Assembly: GCA_022578965.1 (NCBI GenBank)
Contig: MU400753.1
Coordinates: forward strand, 1-56,398
Direction of reading: 5' to 3'
Length of the DNA: 56,398 nt
Source: Xylaria sp. FL1777
Taxonomy: Eukaryota; Ascomycota; Sordariomycetes; Xylariales; Xylariaceae
Part shown: one piece after another, positions 10,015 to 21,709 of the stretch
Position numbering within the stretch: position 1 is the first letter of the stretch
Layout of the letters: every line of letters begins with the position of its first letter
The notes under the pieces: model-generated
Database searches by the model: none
What the model was told of the DNA's origin: nothing
What the model saw: the letters and a program-made list of their open reading frames with translations, nothing else
Position numbers and translations under genes: made by a program

Positions 10015-12460
10015 TCACCTTCTCTTTCCGCCGGCTTTCCCCTTCCCAGAGACCTTAGTCGAAACTTTAGCTTCAGGTCCAGGAGCCTTCTTCCTAGTCT
10101 TAGATTTATCTTTGGCAAAATTCAGCACGGCACCCTTTCCCGCACGTTCAGCGGCGCCCTTCTTCCACATCCGTCCTCCTCCGGCGCCTTCGGCATCCTC
10201 CTTACGGGCGGACCGTGCGTCGAGCTTCTTCTTATCTTTATTACTCAGCTTGCCACCGCCCTTCTTCTTCAACGCATCGCGGTACCCGTTGAGTTCGGCA
10301 CGTCCGGCTTCTTTTGCAGCCTTCTTGTCGGCCTGGGTCTCAAACCAGGTGCGTTTCGGCCTAGCTTTAATCTCGTCCTCATGCATCACCATATTCTCAC
10401 CCTTACGGATCTGCATCTCGGCCTGCGCGAGCTGGCGCTCCTCTTTCTCTTCTCGACCGATGGCGGCAATCTCGTCTTCCAGCTCTTCGATACGCGCGTG
10501 CCACCCGTCTGCGTCCGCGGGCTCAATGAGTAGACTGCTGATCTTCGCGCCCTGTGATTTCCCTGCCTTCACAGCTGCCTTGACGACCTTGCGATCAGGC
10601 TCGGCCGCTAGTGTGACAGCTACACCGGAGCGGCCTGCTCTAGCTGTACGTCCAACACGATGCACGTAAATTTCAAGGGTCTGTGGACCCTCGTAGTTAA
10701 TAACTGTATCAACACCCTTGATGTCGAGACCGCGGGAGGCAAGATCAGTTGCTAGGAGGAAGTTGACCTTGCCGTCGCGAAATGCTTCAACACTAGTGAT
10801 ACGCTGGGTACAGTTAGACAGACGGACAAACCCGACGCACTAATCACGTAGATCGTTCTGAGAGAATAAATAAACATACCTGACTCTGGTTCATACTGCC
10901 ATGAAGCTCGACACAGGACAAGTTGAACAAAGCAAAAATAATACGCGCCCGATGTGCATCTTTCTTCTGTCGGAAAAAGATGATTACGCGCTCCGTATGC
11001 ATCGTCTTGCAAATGTGAATGAGGTACCCCATCCGCTTCTCCTCCCTGCCAGGCCGTAACCTGACGAATTTTTGCTCAAGCTTGTCGACTGTCTTCTTCT
11101 GGGAATCAACCATTACTCTCACGGGCTTATTTAACCCCACGCGGATAAGACGGTCGACGGATGAAGTCATAGTAGCCGAGAAGAGCATAGTCTGTCGCGA
11201 CTTGGGCAGCGTCGTTAGAATCTCGTTTAATTCGTCAGCGAAACCATCCTCCAGCATACGATCAGCCTCATCGAGAACAAGAATTTCAATAGTATCTACA
11301 GCAAAGCTGACTGAGTTGCGCATATGATCAATGAATCGTCCAGGTGTCGCGATGATAACATCGGGGCGTAAGCGCAGTTCTGCCTCTTGCACCTTCAGGC
11401 TTAGTCCGCCAACTGCTAGGCAAAACTTGATGTCGGTGTGACCCGCCAGCTTCGTGGCAACGGCGTGACATTGAATAGCAAGCTCTCGTGTGGGTGCCAG
11501 GATGACAACTCGACTGGTAGGTATCTTGTTCGGCCGGTAGAGTAACCGCTCAAGTATGGGTACTACGAATGCGGCTGTCTTACCCGAACCCGTCACGGCC
11601 CCACCAACCAAGTCCCTACCTTCCAGTGCAAGTGGTATTGTCTTGGCCTGGATGGGAGTAGGAGTGTTGAAGCCAACGGTGTTCAGGCCGCGCAGTATAG
11701 GGCGGGATAGTGACATAGTTTGAAAGGATGACTTCCCACTCTGCTTTCCCAAGGTCTCCTCATCTACAGGGGCGAAGAAGGCTACTCTTTTAGCCGCCTC
11801 TTCAGGGTCTTCCTCGTCCTCTGTAGCAGCTGACTGGTCCGTATCGTCCGGGTGGTCGACAGGCGTTGCGACAGAGTCACTGTCCGAGGCCGAATCGTCG
11901 TCTTGCCCTCCATCATCATCCTGTTCCTCTTCATATTCACCGACGACTTCGTCTACCGACTCGTCATCCGAAGCAGCACCCATACCAAAGCCATCTTCAG
12001 CCAACACTTCGTCGTCCTCATCGTCAAGATCAATGTCTTCGGGTCCAAGATCACCGTCCTGCTCGGGTTCGGTTTCTAGTTCGGGTCCTTGTTCGTTTTC
12101 GACCTTGCTCTGCTTATCCCTCCTCCTCCGGACGATCTCGTCAACATCGACTACTTTCTTCAGAGCAGCGCTATTCATGGCCTTGCGCGCCCCTTCGAAG
12201 CCCCAGCCCTCGAAGTCCTCTGTCCTAAAGTCTGTCGTCTTGTCCTCGGCAAACTCAAATTCAGAGTCCATGGCACCATCGTCCTCCTCCTTCTTGCCCC
12301 AGACGCCATCCTCGACATTGTCATCGACCGGAGCACTCTTCTTGGACTTTTTGGACTTCTTTCTCGGTGGATTTGGCTCAATTACTTCTTCGTAGTCAAG
12401 GACTTCGTCATTGTCCGACAGGGTATAAATGAAATCATCCGCTTTCCTTTTTGAAGCCAT
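10015..12460 (-). CDS. DRS1: DEAD-box ATP-dependent RNA helicase Drs1 (60S ribosome biogenesis)
   Basis: Two exons, 12460-10880 and 10803-10015, separated by a 76-bp intron with donor CAG/GTATGT and acceptor CCCAG. The join is in phase and gives 789 aa (yeast Drs1 is about 750). After an acidic, lysine-rich N-terminus (1-245) come the Q motif with FxxxxLS (about 246-270), GSGKT (291-295), PTREL (323-327), TPGR (372-375), DEAD (397-400), SAT (428-430), then across the intron [10 protein letters not shown] and [11 protein letters not shown] (about 574-584). The lysine-rich tail is typical of nucleolar helicases. Drs1 acts in nucleolar 27S pre-rRNA processing and 60S assembly. The start was chosen at [10 protein letters not shown], since the upstream in-frame extension is not protein-like. 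Confidence 0.93.
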
Positions 12461-14147
12461 CACGTGAAAAAGAAGGTGATTAGGTGGGAATATGGCGTTG
12501 GCATAGCTAGAATACAAGTCTGCTACGGTCACGGCCAATGAATGGTTTGCGTGAGCTCGATAGAGATGTAACTCCCAAGTAATCAATTTTTGTGCCGGGC
12601 GGTGAAGCTAAATGGCCCCGCAGAGCGGAATGTTACCGCGCACAAACCCAAGTGGGTACTATGTACAGTATGTACTAGCAAATGCGAATTTTTGGACCTG
12701 AAGAATTGATATCAGGACCTGAATTTAAACCTAATACAGCAATCCCTTTATAAGTACTACAGGTTTCTTTTTACTTTATTAAATTTATAAGTAGTATGAA
12801 AAATATCTTTCCTTTAATATTCACCTTTTTAAGTATAAACTTAACCTTATGTAGTAATTACAAAGTTCTAGGCCAGTATTCAGAAGGCACAGCAGTTCGT
12901 CTAACGAAAACGTCATTACTAAATGCGGAAAGCGGGGCTATGGAGCCTTAGGAGCTTATAGCTACGTCAGTCCCTCTAGGTACATATGTAGGTACCTACA
13001 TAGTCTTTGATGTACTGCGTTACTGCGTACCTACGCAGTACCTAGCCCCTACTGTAGCCTACATATGTATGTAGCTTAGGTACCTGTTCCATGGATGTCT
13101 ATCTTCGCACCTGGGTCAGTCCTCGATGCTTCGGCTCTTGAAAGCCAATGCCTTAGCTACCTTAGTGCCTCAGCATTCTCATTCCTGTGTACGTATACCT
13201 GTGTACATATATGTTGGAAGAGTCCGAACTGCCTACCGGCAGGCCAAGAACAGAAGCAAGCAACCCAGGCATACATTTGTTCAGACCTGGCCCGATAACA
13301 TGCAACATAGTTTACAGCTTAGCTTTGGTCAATCGCAAAGGATGACGGTCCATCTAATATCAAGCCGTTGCCTTTTGTCAAAATGACAGTATCGATGTCC
13401 ACTCGATTCTGCCGATCTTGGCCTAGCGAGCTAAGCTCCAGTGCTGTCGTGGTTACATGTATCGTGCTTTGTGGTGGTGGTGTTACTTTGGCGGTTGTGT
13501 CTCGAGCCGATGACGTAAACGACTATGTAAACGACTATGTATTGTTTCACGTCATCATTAAGTCTTTGGGCAACGGGTGCAGGGAGCTCCTTTAACCTCT
13601 GTGCGGCCAAATCTGCATCACAGCGGAATTCAAAGTACCATGCTGCGTAAGGAGGTTCTTCTCAGTACAGGCCACGGCCGTGGGATACATGTATGCGCCC
13701 CGGCGATACAATTCACCTGATAGAGCCCACATGCTCAATGATGGAAGACGGCCAGATTCACCACTTTCTTCCCTCTTTTTACGGGGGTATAAGCCCCTTT
13801 ATTTATGCCTGTCCGCAGCTCGACGCGAGCTCTCAAGTCCTGCTTCTGCTCTACATGATCGTAAATCGCAACCCTTAAAACGCCTCTCCCCTAGCCAACA
13901 CCTGCTAGGAGCTCACGCATCATCCTTATTATACCCAATTTCCCAGTATAATATACCCACCGCATTTATTCATATCGTCATTTTGTGATACCCCACGGCA
14001 ACTATAATCATCAATACCTCGCACTCTGACCTTCAACTCCGTCCTTTCCCGTCCTATCTCACACTCCCTTCCTCTTCCTCCGCCCTGCTATCGTTGATAG
14101 CTACATCACGAGTCCGACGGAAAACTTCCACCTGGATATAAGAAACC
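12461..14147. other. Divergent intergenic region DRS1 / HAM1-like gene
   Basis: 1.7 kb between two start codons facing away from each other. It contains a reverse-oriented LTR relic (about 12,690-12,889), a cluster of palindromic TAGGTACCTA/ACATATGT words (about 12,966-13,090), and near the plus-strand gene a TATA-like tataatata (13,947-13,955) followed by a pyrimidine-rich leader. Small open frames here are not protein-like. Confidence 0.55.
12690..12889 (-). mobile_element. Solo-LTR-like relic related to the left-block LTR, barely RIP-mutated
   Basis: Read on the minus strand from 12889, the first 80-90 bp align with the LTR at 6176-6394: a shared 20-bp core (GTTAAGTTTATACTTAAAAA) is flanked by matches where this copy has C or G and the LTR has T or A. 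Homology becomes gapped farther in, and the distal end (near 12,690) is approximate. No second LTR or interior is present, which suggests a solo LTR or a truncated relative. Confidence 0.62.
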
Positions 14148-17056
14148 ATGGCGACAGTCAACAAACCCACTGACACGAAGCAGAAAGAGGCGGATATCAA
14201 CCGTAAGTTGCAGCTCTACGGCATCTTTAAGGCTTTTCAATCGGGCAAAGTACCATCAGTAAGTTCATCGTGTTTCAATGAATCTCATGGTCCGTAGTTT
14301 CACCCTGCTCCTGTGTCGAGGCTTATCATATTCCTGCGGTGCAGAACGATCAAATCGATGTTGCCCTAAACAGCTTCATCTCTAGCAGGGCTCTATCCAA
14401 TCCGTCCAAAAGGCTCTCAGCGGAGGGCCGGGAACTGGTGGCCGATTTTGTCGATGTTGTCAAGCATGCCAAGAAGCTGTTGTTATCTAAGAATGAAGGA
14501 AACCTGCTCCAAGACTTTATCTGGCAGACTCAACAGTTCGATGCGACCTCGGTCAGCACGCCTCATTCTCCTATCACTAAGGATGACGCAAAGCAGCATG
14601 GTGATAAGGCCCTCCAAGGACTGAGGACACTGGGCACTTTGCTCATCACCAACGGACAATTCCGTAAGCTATGTGAGTTACCACAGCCCGATACTTACTT
14701 AAATAGTCTCTAATCCATGGCCACACCTTAGTGAGTGATGCCAGCATCCTCATTCGTGATATGGCTGGGGATGCCGCTACAAACATCGCCGCCAAAGTGC
14801 GGCCGTCGGAAGAAAAGTTGAATCAGATCGATAGGCCCGCAGGTGATAACACTTGGCATGATGCACCCGACTTTTCAAAGGAGAACATCAGGTCGAAGCT
14901 GCAGAGCGTCTACAAGAAAAGCCCTACCAGGGATGCGAAGGATGCCGCTAACTCGACTATCGAGGGAACCCATCAACCTGACGGTACACTAAATCCTCAG
15001 GCGGGAGCTCAAACGGCCGCAGGTGTAGGCTCGGAAAAGATTAATGCTGATACTTCCGAAGGGGATAACGAGGCAGCTAAGAATACGGCGGCCGAGTACC
15101 GTCGCCGAGCAAAGGAGTATCTAGGCAAAAAGGTGCCGCAGGAGCGGCGTGATCAGACTGTTTGGCGACTCAAGGCAAGCGGCTATTTTTGCTTGACCCT
15201 GCAATAGTGAAAGCTAATGAACACCCCTAGAAACTCGTACTTGAATGCCAGCAGCACCCTGATTATCAGCAAGCCATCACAACTCTACTAGATTTGGCTG
15301 AGCAATATGGCAAGCATAGTAGGGCTTTGACGTCTAACGGGGCTAGTACAGTTAAACAAACAAGATCCGCTTTTGCTGCGGCAGAGGCCGATCTCAAGGT
15401 GAGTGTTAAGCGAACAGATTATATTCCCAGAGCTAAACTGACATATATCGTAGGTTCTCGTCGAGAGATTCGCCAACGGTACATCTAGCGATGATCTATG
15501 GTCCTCCATCAACGTACTCTACGACGACGCTGATAAGGATCCTGAATTGCGAAACTGGTTCAAGTCTATGGATACCTACATTCGTAAGTGCCTCCAGCAG
15601 CAAGGCTATATCATGGAAGAAGATTGCAACCAGCAGTGGCACCACTTGTATGATCGCGGCAACTATCTCCTCCGCCAGAAGTATAGAGGACACACTGATC
15701 GCATCATCGATGAGGTTAAGTTCATGGCCAACCAGTTCGACCAGGACCCCCAGAACAAAGCCTTTGGTGTGTCTCTGCAGAAACTGTTACAACACTTGGG
15801 TAATGATGAGAACGGCAAGCCCAAATTTAAACCGCATCTCATTAAGGATTTGACTGAAGTCATCATTCCCGCAACCCTCGAGAGCGTAGCATACATCCCA
15901 GTTCCCCGTATTGAATACTGCGATCGGCAGATCGATGTTGTCATTGAGAATCTCGTTCTCGAGAGCGACAATTTCACGCCCAACTTGTTCGAGATCGCCA
16001 GTGACAACTTCTTTAGCTGGGGTCGCAAGAAGATTGCAAGTCGCCGCAAGAACTCTAGTATGTGCACACTGGAGTCATTTCTTTCCCTTTCTGGTAACCT
16101 GATGACTCCCAACATGTCTTGGGAGCATGCATGAGGGGCATAATATTCATCCTAAAGAGTAATTACTGACTCCAGCGAGCATAGTCAATGTCAAGGTCAG
16201 CGGCGTCCAGATGGATTTGCGTGATGTGAGTTATTATGTCAAGCGTAAGGAAGGTTTTCCTTCTATTACCGACCAAGGTGTTGCCAACCTCTTCCTGGGC
16301 GGTGAGGGATTTTCATTCCGCATGAAGCTGTCTAGTGCCGACCCGAAGGACGAACAGCATTTCTTCAAGGTTGACAAGGTGGATGTGGATGTTAAGCATC
16401 TCAATGTTAAGCTTGTCAAATCGAAGCATAAGCTCCTGTTTAGTCTCTTCAAGCCTATCATGCTCAAGGTCATGCGTCCTGTGGTGCAGAAGGTCTCAGA
16501 GAAACAGATCAAGGACCGATTCAACCAAATGGACCAGACTTTGTATCTAATCAAGCAAGAAGCTGACCGAGCAATCGAAGAGGCCCGTGCTGACCCCAAG
16601 AACGCACCCAACATCTACCGTCGCTACATCAACGCCGCTCAAAAGCAGATGCTGCAAAACAAACAGAAGGCCCAACAGGCCGCGGCCAAGATCGCCGACA
16701 AGAAGGTCAATGTTGCCGTCACCAAGGAGGATAGTATCTTCCAGAACGTCCACCTGCCTGGCGGCATTGGTTCCAAGGCCACCGAGTATAAGGAGCTTGC
16801 CCGTAAAGGAGAGAAGTGGGAGAGTCCTGTCTTCTCCATAGGCAGTTCCGGTAAGAGCACTGATATACCCATCGCTCCCAAGGTGACTCGTAAAGTGCAT
16901 GCCACGAATGGCAGTACCCATCCCACCGGCACCCAAATTACCAACAGCGGATACACCAACAGACCCGCGGCGACGATCACGAACGGCAATGTTACCAACA
17001 GTACCCTTGCTAAGCCCGTCCTTGCAGCTCCTAACGCCCCAGAAGTTTCTATCTAG
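14148..17056 (+). CDS. HAM1-like (DUF5923/DUF4449) family protein
   Basis: Six exons: 14148-14258, 14345-14672, 14732-15174, 15231-15398, 15454-16057 and 16176-17056. All joins keep frame and give 844 aa. Introns are 55-118 bp; the third (15175-15230) uses a GC donor (AAG/GCAAGC) with a normal CCCTAG acceptor and a CTAAT branch-like site. The sequence matches a fungal family with HAM1-like N- and C-terminal domains: the IFKAFQSGKVPSNDQID start, the central YIRKCLQQQGYI region, and the C-terminal VKVSGVQMDLRDVSYYVKRKEGFP block. Its biochemical role is poorly known; the C-terminal part resembles lipid-binding protein folds only by family description. The tail after about residue 720 is low complexity, rich in Thr, Asn and Pro. 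Family assignment is from memory of motifs. Confidence 0.85.
15175..15230 (+). other. GC-AG intron in HAM1-like gene
   Basis: Needed to join LK at the end of exon 3 to KLVLECQQHPDYQ in exon 4 in phase. The donor is GCAAGC after AAG; no GT donor nearby restores the frame as well. Confidence 0.75.
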
Positions 17057-17866
17057 ACAGCTCCTACTGAGCCAAGTTAATTGTTAGGCTGCTGGGAAGA
17101 TTGTGGTTGTTTGGTTAATGACACAGCGGAGGCGAATACCACCCGGGCAGCGGTGAAGATAAAAACAATTAAATCCCTAGAACAGGGAAAACCCGAAGTT
17201 TCTCTAATGAGATGGGCAGAATGGAGAGGCCTTATGAGTATAATACCTTAGTGGGAGGTGGTTATGGTGTTTTATTCATCTTATGCTTATATATTTCCTT
17301 TGTTATGGCTTCTTCCGTTGCTGTGTGAATAGGATCAGGAAAACTCTTAGGTTATAACTGAACCAATTGTTAAGAAAAAGTGAACAAATTTGTTGCAATA
17401 ACTTTTTTGTCACTGTTGATTACATTGAAAGTGCATGATGAGACCTTGCATTAGAAACCGCTTGAAGACGTAGACGAACTATAATTAAGTGAGTATCAAG
17501 GCTTTCTTGCGGTCATTGAAGTCCGTGTCTTTTCTGTATGCAAACAAATAACTAACAATGCATCCATTCGTTCATACTAAGCAGAACTCCGATCCTAACC
17601 CCTATGCTATGCTATGCCACGCCATAGTATTACAAGCCGTCTAATGCCAATGACCTGTTCCCGTGCTACCGAACAGTGCACACCCATACGTAGCTCATAA
17701 AACATTTTTGGCCAGCCAGTCATGCGACACAGGAGCTAAGTAAACAAGTACCATACCCCATAAGGTCTATAACGTAAGGGTGAAAGTTGAATCCACGCGC
17801 CTAGTCTAACAGGATCTAATAGGTGGGCAGAAAATGAAGAAAGGAAAAGAACAGCTCTTGTCCTTA
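17057..17866. other. Convergent 3' intergenic region
   Basis: 810 bp between the stop codons of the HAM1-like gene and the minus-strand coiled-coil gene. I see no gene or repeat in it. Confidence 0.55.
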
Positions 17867-20521
17867 TCATAGTATGTCACGTAGTAAATCTTCGTCGTCC
17901 CATTCCTCTCCACAGTCATAATCGGTCTCCTGCGACGCAGGGATACTAATCGTCATCGCACAATATTCCTCAGTTGCTCGATTTTTCGTGTCTCTATTTT
18001 CGGGTGCATCCTCTCCATGCCCGTTGAGTGCAGTTGGCTGTTGCTTATGCTGTAGCGGCATGGGTCCCTTAGCGAGTAGTTGCAGCATCGCCTCGTACGA
18101 GCTCTTTGGCCGAGTGGTCCTCTGGGACATTCTACCGTTTCTGCTACTACCTGATCTCCATTGTTGCGCACCAGGCAACTTGGGCGTGCGATTTGCCACA
18201 ACGCCTTCTGAGATTGAGCCTGAACTGGGCATTGAGCTCCAGGACGTTCCATTCAATAAATCAAGACTAGCGAGATGAGAGAGCTGGGCCCGAGGCGTGG
18301 CTGTGTTATGCAACTGCGTATTTGATTCTTTCCTTGCTGTCTCTAGCTTCGTCACGCAGCTTTCGGCGGCGGCAATCCCTTTCTGTTCTTTCTCCCCTTC
18401 TCCAATAGGGTTAGCGAGAAGCAGCTCAAGCCGTTCGTCCTCCAGTGCCTGGAACTGATCTAGTTCCTCGCGTGCTTGAAGCTGGGCGCTGGGGCTTTCC
18501 CATGTTGCTGTTCTATTTCGCCCAATAGCATACTTATACTGCATCTCGCGACAAGGCGAGGTGAAGCATGGTTTTGGAGAAGACCGTGGAAGGTCTCGTG
18601 GTTTGATACAATCCTTTTGGGGTATAAATGTGGGAGCTTGAGCTTCAGGCAGCGGTAGAGGGTATTCTATATCCTTAACATCTTGAGACGACAGGAACAG
18701 ATCCTGCGTAGAGAAAAAAGGAATGCCAGATGCAGTCGCTGAGTTTTGAAGTATAGGTTGAACAGGTAACTGTGGTGCAGCTCCTCGCGGTTTGGGGTAG
18801 TCAACGATTTGTTGGTTTTGATGAGATCTCCCTAGATGGACAGTTGGTATAGGAATCACTCTTCTATTGTATGATGTTGTCGACACTTTTGAGACATGTA
18901 AAAGTGGCTTGGAAGTTTTACGGTCAGGGTGCGTGCCTGTCAACTGAGCTTTACTTCCGTTCTCAGTATGTTTCCCCTCATGTTTTCCCTTAGGATCTTC
19001 AAAGATCTCGCGCACCTCCTGGGAGGGGCTAGGGAGTAGGTCATCAAGATGACTGAGGATAAATAACTGAGTACTCGGAGGTAGTTTGTTTTCTCGGACT
19101 TGTTCTGGCTTGGTTATACGAGAACGGCTAGTTCCTCCAGTAGGGATGTGAGAAGAACATAAAGGGGACTTAAGAAATTGAGGCGCCCTAGGATGACTAG
19201 TAGAAGTCTGCTTGGAAGGTCTAAATTTTGGTGGAGCGGGAGGTTGCGTTATAGGGGTTTTGGGATGACGAAAAGATCGCGAGCTTGAACCAATATGGCG
19301 TAGTGTCTGTATAGTTAGGGTCGGCGGGATGGTAACAGAGTGAGGTGTTGACACCCGCTCTACTTTCCCAGGAATCGAACTTCGATGTGGTTTCTTTACC
19401 ATGGTATCCAGAGTAGGGTAGGCTGGAAGAATCAGCTGGTATGGAGATGGCACTGATTTTGATAACACTGCTGTCCGTTCTAGGTAAGGTGGCTTCTCAT
19501 TTCTGGGGGGAGATGGAGCATGGTTTCTATTTTCAGGTGGTTTAGCTGGGGAGGATTCAGTTGATGGATTGCGGCCTTGTTGATGGTCAGACACCCCCTT
19601 CTTTAATGCATTCCGGGCAGTATGTACACTCTCCGTTTCGCGAATCAAGTCATCCAGGAGGTCCTCTTCGCTAAAATCGATAGCTAAGAAGCTATCGTCA
19701 AGATCAAGCCCACTTTGCTCCACATTGTGATGAGAGGACCCTTTCATACGGTCACCAGCTATAGATGCTTTCCGACTAGACTTTGATGAAGGCGAAGCTG
19801 CTCGATTAGCTCTAGAGAAAGGGGCCGCATATTTTTCCTCCTCTCCCTCTAAGATATCAATCTTACGTTTCTTGTTCAGAGGTTCTGCGTGGTCTATCAT
19901 AGAAGACCCGTCATCTAGGCCATGACCGTTGTCTATCGGCATTACCTGTAACGAGGAAGAACCCTTTCCGAACTCGCCGTGAGGCCGTATGTTCTCCTTG
20001 TTCGTGTCGTCAAATCGTCGGGCATGACCCGAACCCTCAGAATCCACAGGTCTTGGGGAAACACCCCAACGTCCTCCGTCGCCTTTACATCCTTCCGTAA
20101 TCAGCGATGGCGAGGTGCCAGGTTCCCTCTGGTTCTTCGGCTTGGCACGAACAAAGCGAGCGATGGTGTCCTGGGAGGCGCGGACATCGACCAGAGGCAG
20201 GCCCTTCTTCTTCTTCTCGGCACGCTCCCGCTCCTCCTTCTCCTTCTTCTTGTCGCGGGCAGCCCTAGCGCGAGCCTGGTTCTTCTCCTTCTCAAACTCC
20301 TGGCGTATGCGATCCTGCTCGAACAGCTCTTGGCGGCGCTGCTCGGCCTTGGAGAGCTTGGGCCCCTTACTCGCCTTCTGATAAGCCTTTTTGACCTGCT
20401 TCGTAGTCATGGGGGGTCTGCTCGGGCGAGCACTCGTGCTGTCGCCGCCGCCATGGTGGGCGGCATTGATGGCGGAGGGCACGTCAGGGATGATGGAGAA
20501 GGTATTCTGGATGGGCGGCAT
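17867..20521 (-). CDS. Large nuclear-type fungal protein with KEN and PIP-like motifs, function unknown
   Basis: Single exon, 884 aa, no enzymatic domain recognised. After a short leader, residues about 40-106 form a strongly basic, charged coiled-coil stretch (TTKQVKKAYQKASKGPKLSK and following), directly followed by Q117-DT-I120-AR-F123-V, which resembles a PCNA-interacting peptide. A KEN box (175-177), a basic nuclear signal KKRK (217-220), an acidic-hydrophobic motif EEDLLDDL (285-292) and a related WDDEDLLRDIL at the extreme C-terminus follow; the rest is Ser/Pro-rich and disordered. The N-terminal block looks like a conserved family of Pezizomycotina proteins. Motifs suggest a cell-cycle-regulated chromatin or replication factor, but this is inference. 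Convergent with the HAM1-like gene. Confidence 0.78.
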   Translation of the reverse strand: MPPIQNTFSIIPDVPSAINAAHHGGGDSTSARPSRPPMTTKQVKKAYQKASKGPKLSKAEQRRQELFEQDRIRQEFEKEKNQARARAARDKKKEKEERERAEKKKKGLPLVDVRASQDTIARFVRAKPKNQREPGTSPSLITEGCKGDGGRWGVSPRPVDSEGSGHARRFDDTNKENIRPHGEFGKGSSSLQVMPIDNGHGLDDGSSMIDHAEPLNKKRKIDILEGEEEKYAAPFSRANRAASPSSKSSRKASIAGDRMKGSSHHNVEQSGLDLDDSFLAIDFSEEDLLDDLIRETESVHTARNALKKGVSDHQQGRNPSTESSPAKPPENRNHAPSPPRNEKPPYLERTAVLSKSVPSPYQLILPAYPTLDTMVKKPHRSSIPGKVERVSTPHSVTIPPTLTIQTLRHIGSSSRSFRHPKTPITQPPAPPKFRPSKQTSTSHPRAPQFLKSPLCSSHIPTGGTSRSRITKPEQVRENKLPPSTQLFILSHLDDLLPSPSQEVREIFEDPKGKHEGKHTENGSKAQLTGTHPDRKTSKPLLHVSKVSTTSYNRRVIPIPTVHLGRSHQNQQIVDYPKPRGAAPQLPVQPILQNSATASGIPFFSTQDLFLSSQDVKDIEYPLPLPEAQAPTFIPQKDCIKPRDLPRSSPKPCFTSPCREMQYKYAIGRNRTATWESPSAQLQAREELDQFQALEDERLELLLANPIGEGEKEQKGIAAAESCVTKLETARKESNTQLHNTATPRAQLSHLASLDLLNGTSWSSMPSSGSISEGVVANRTPKLPGAQQWRSGSSRNGRMSQRTTRPKSSYEAMLQLLAKGPMPLQHKQQPTALNGHGEDAPENRDTKNRATEEYCAMTISIPASQETDYDCGEEWDDEDLLRDIL

Positions 20522-21709
20522 GCTCCCTGGCTGGCTGGCTGGCTAACCTAGGTGCAGGGGGACAGACCGACCGTGGCTATCCCCGACTTCGCAGCCTAGT
20601 GTCATCAAAGCATGGCACATCGAGATGTGGCGTGCCGACTAGTTTCTCACTGTTGACGCGATGGCAAAGCATCGACGCTCATCGGGAGCAATGTCATGGA
20701 AAGAGGGTCAAAAAGTGGTGAACAACTATTAGCGAGTTCGCGATACTATCACTTATCAGTACCGCGTCCTGAATCGACGCGCCATTGGATAGGGACCTAG
20801 TGGGGTTTTAGGTAAATAAGTACCTACCTAGGTACATAAGGTACCGTGCACAGGACCGGTACACAGTATGTATGTTACTTCACACTGCTCACGTCCTCTT
20901 CTTGCCTGATTAGGCAATATTCCTTCTTTGTCCGTACATGTAAATCCTGACCCTATCATGATCAAGGTAGAGAAGGAATCATGGTGTAGCTTCGGAATTC
21001 GTATCCCTGGCACCGCTCCCTATGTTGGGTAGCAGTGTAAACGTCGGAATAAGATCCGTCTTAGTATACCTAATATAAATATACAAATGCCTCGTCTTAC
21101 ATGTCTCCAGTGAATGTCTACACTTGACAGTCTTGTGCGGTATAAGAGTCTAGGTGGGTATACCTCCAGGCTACCTTGTAAAATCATCTGCACAGCCTTC
21201 TTCTTCTTCTTCTTCTTCTTCTTAGTCAACAAAACAAGAACACGACACATCTTTGTTTTCTACCATTCGCTCGGGGAAAAAGACTAATTATCTCGTGCCG
21301 GATACGTCGGAATAGGCATTCTTCCCCATTCTTCCCCTCCTCATCACCTCTGCGTAGGTACACTTCAGACATATTGATTCATACGAGATTATATATGTGT
21401 GTGTTCCCTGGACTGCGGGAGGGTTGTTGTCGACACGACCCCTTATCACACCACATGGTTTCTCGTCATCACCATCATATCTACGTGCCAGCCCGACAAC
21501 AACCTCTTTGGTCACGGCCCTTCTTCTTCACCGTAGACAGCAGAGAGCTATGTCATGCGTGCATACACAGGAAACAGGACGAGGTTGGATACGGCAATAT
21601 CTTGGTGATAAGATGTGGTATCTAATATGAGCTACATTATATCATTCACCATATCAGGGGTATTAACACTCCTCATCCATCCGTCATTAATCTTTCTCCG
21701 CTTGCTACT
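20522..21709. other. Intergenic region with TTC microsatellite
   Basis: Promoter side of the 884-aa gene and 3' side of the transporter gene. It holds palindromic TAGGTACC words near 20,812-20,845 and a pure TTC repeat at about 21,198-21,223. No gene is visible. Confidence 0.5.
21198..21223. repeat. (TTC)n microsatellite
   Basis: An uninterrupted run of eight or nine TTC units in noncoding DNA. Confidence 0.85.

Noticed and set aside
19979..20551. Leucine-rich open frame of 190 codons on the plus strand
   Set aside because: Antisense of the basic coiled coil of the 884-aa protein; the Leu runs are complements of Lys/Glu codons.
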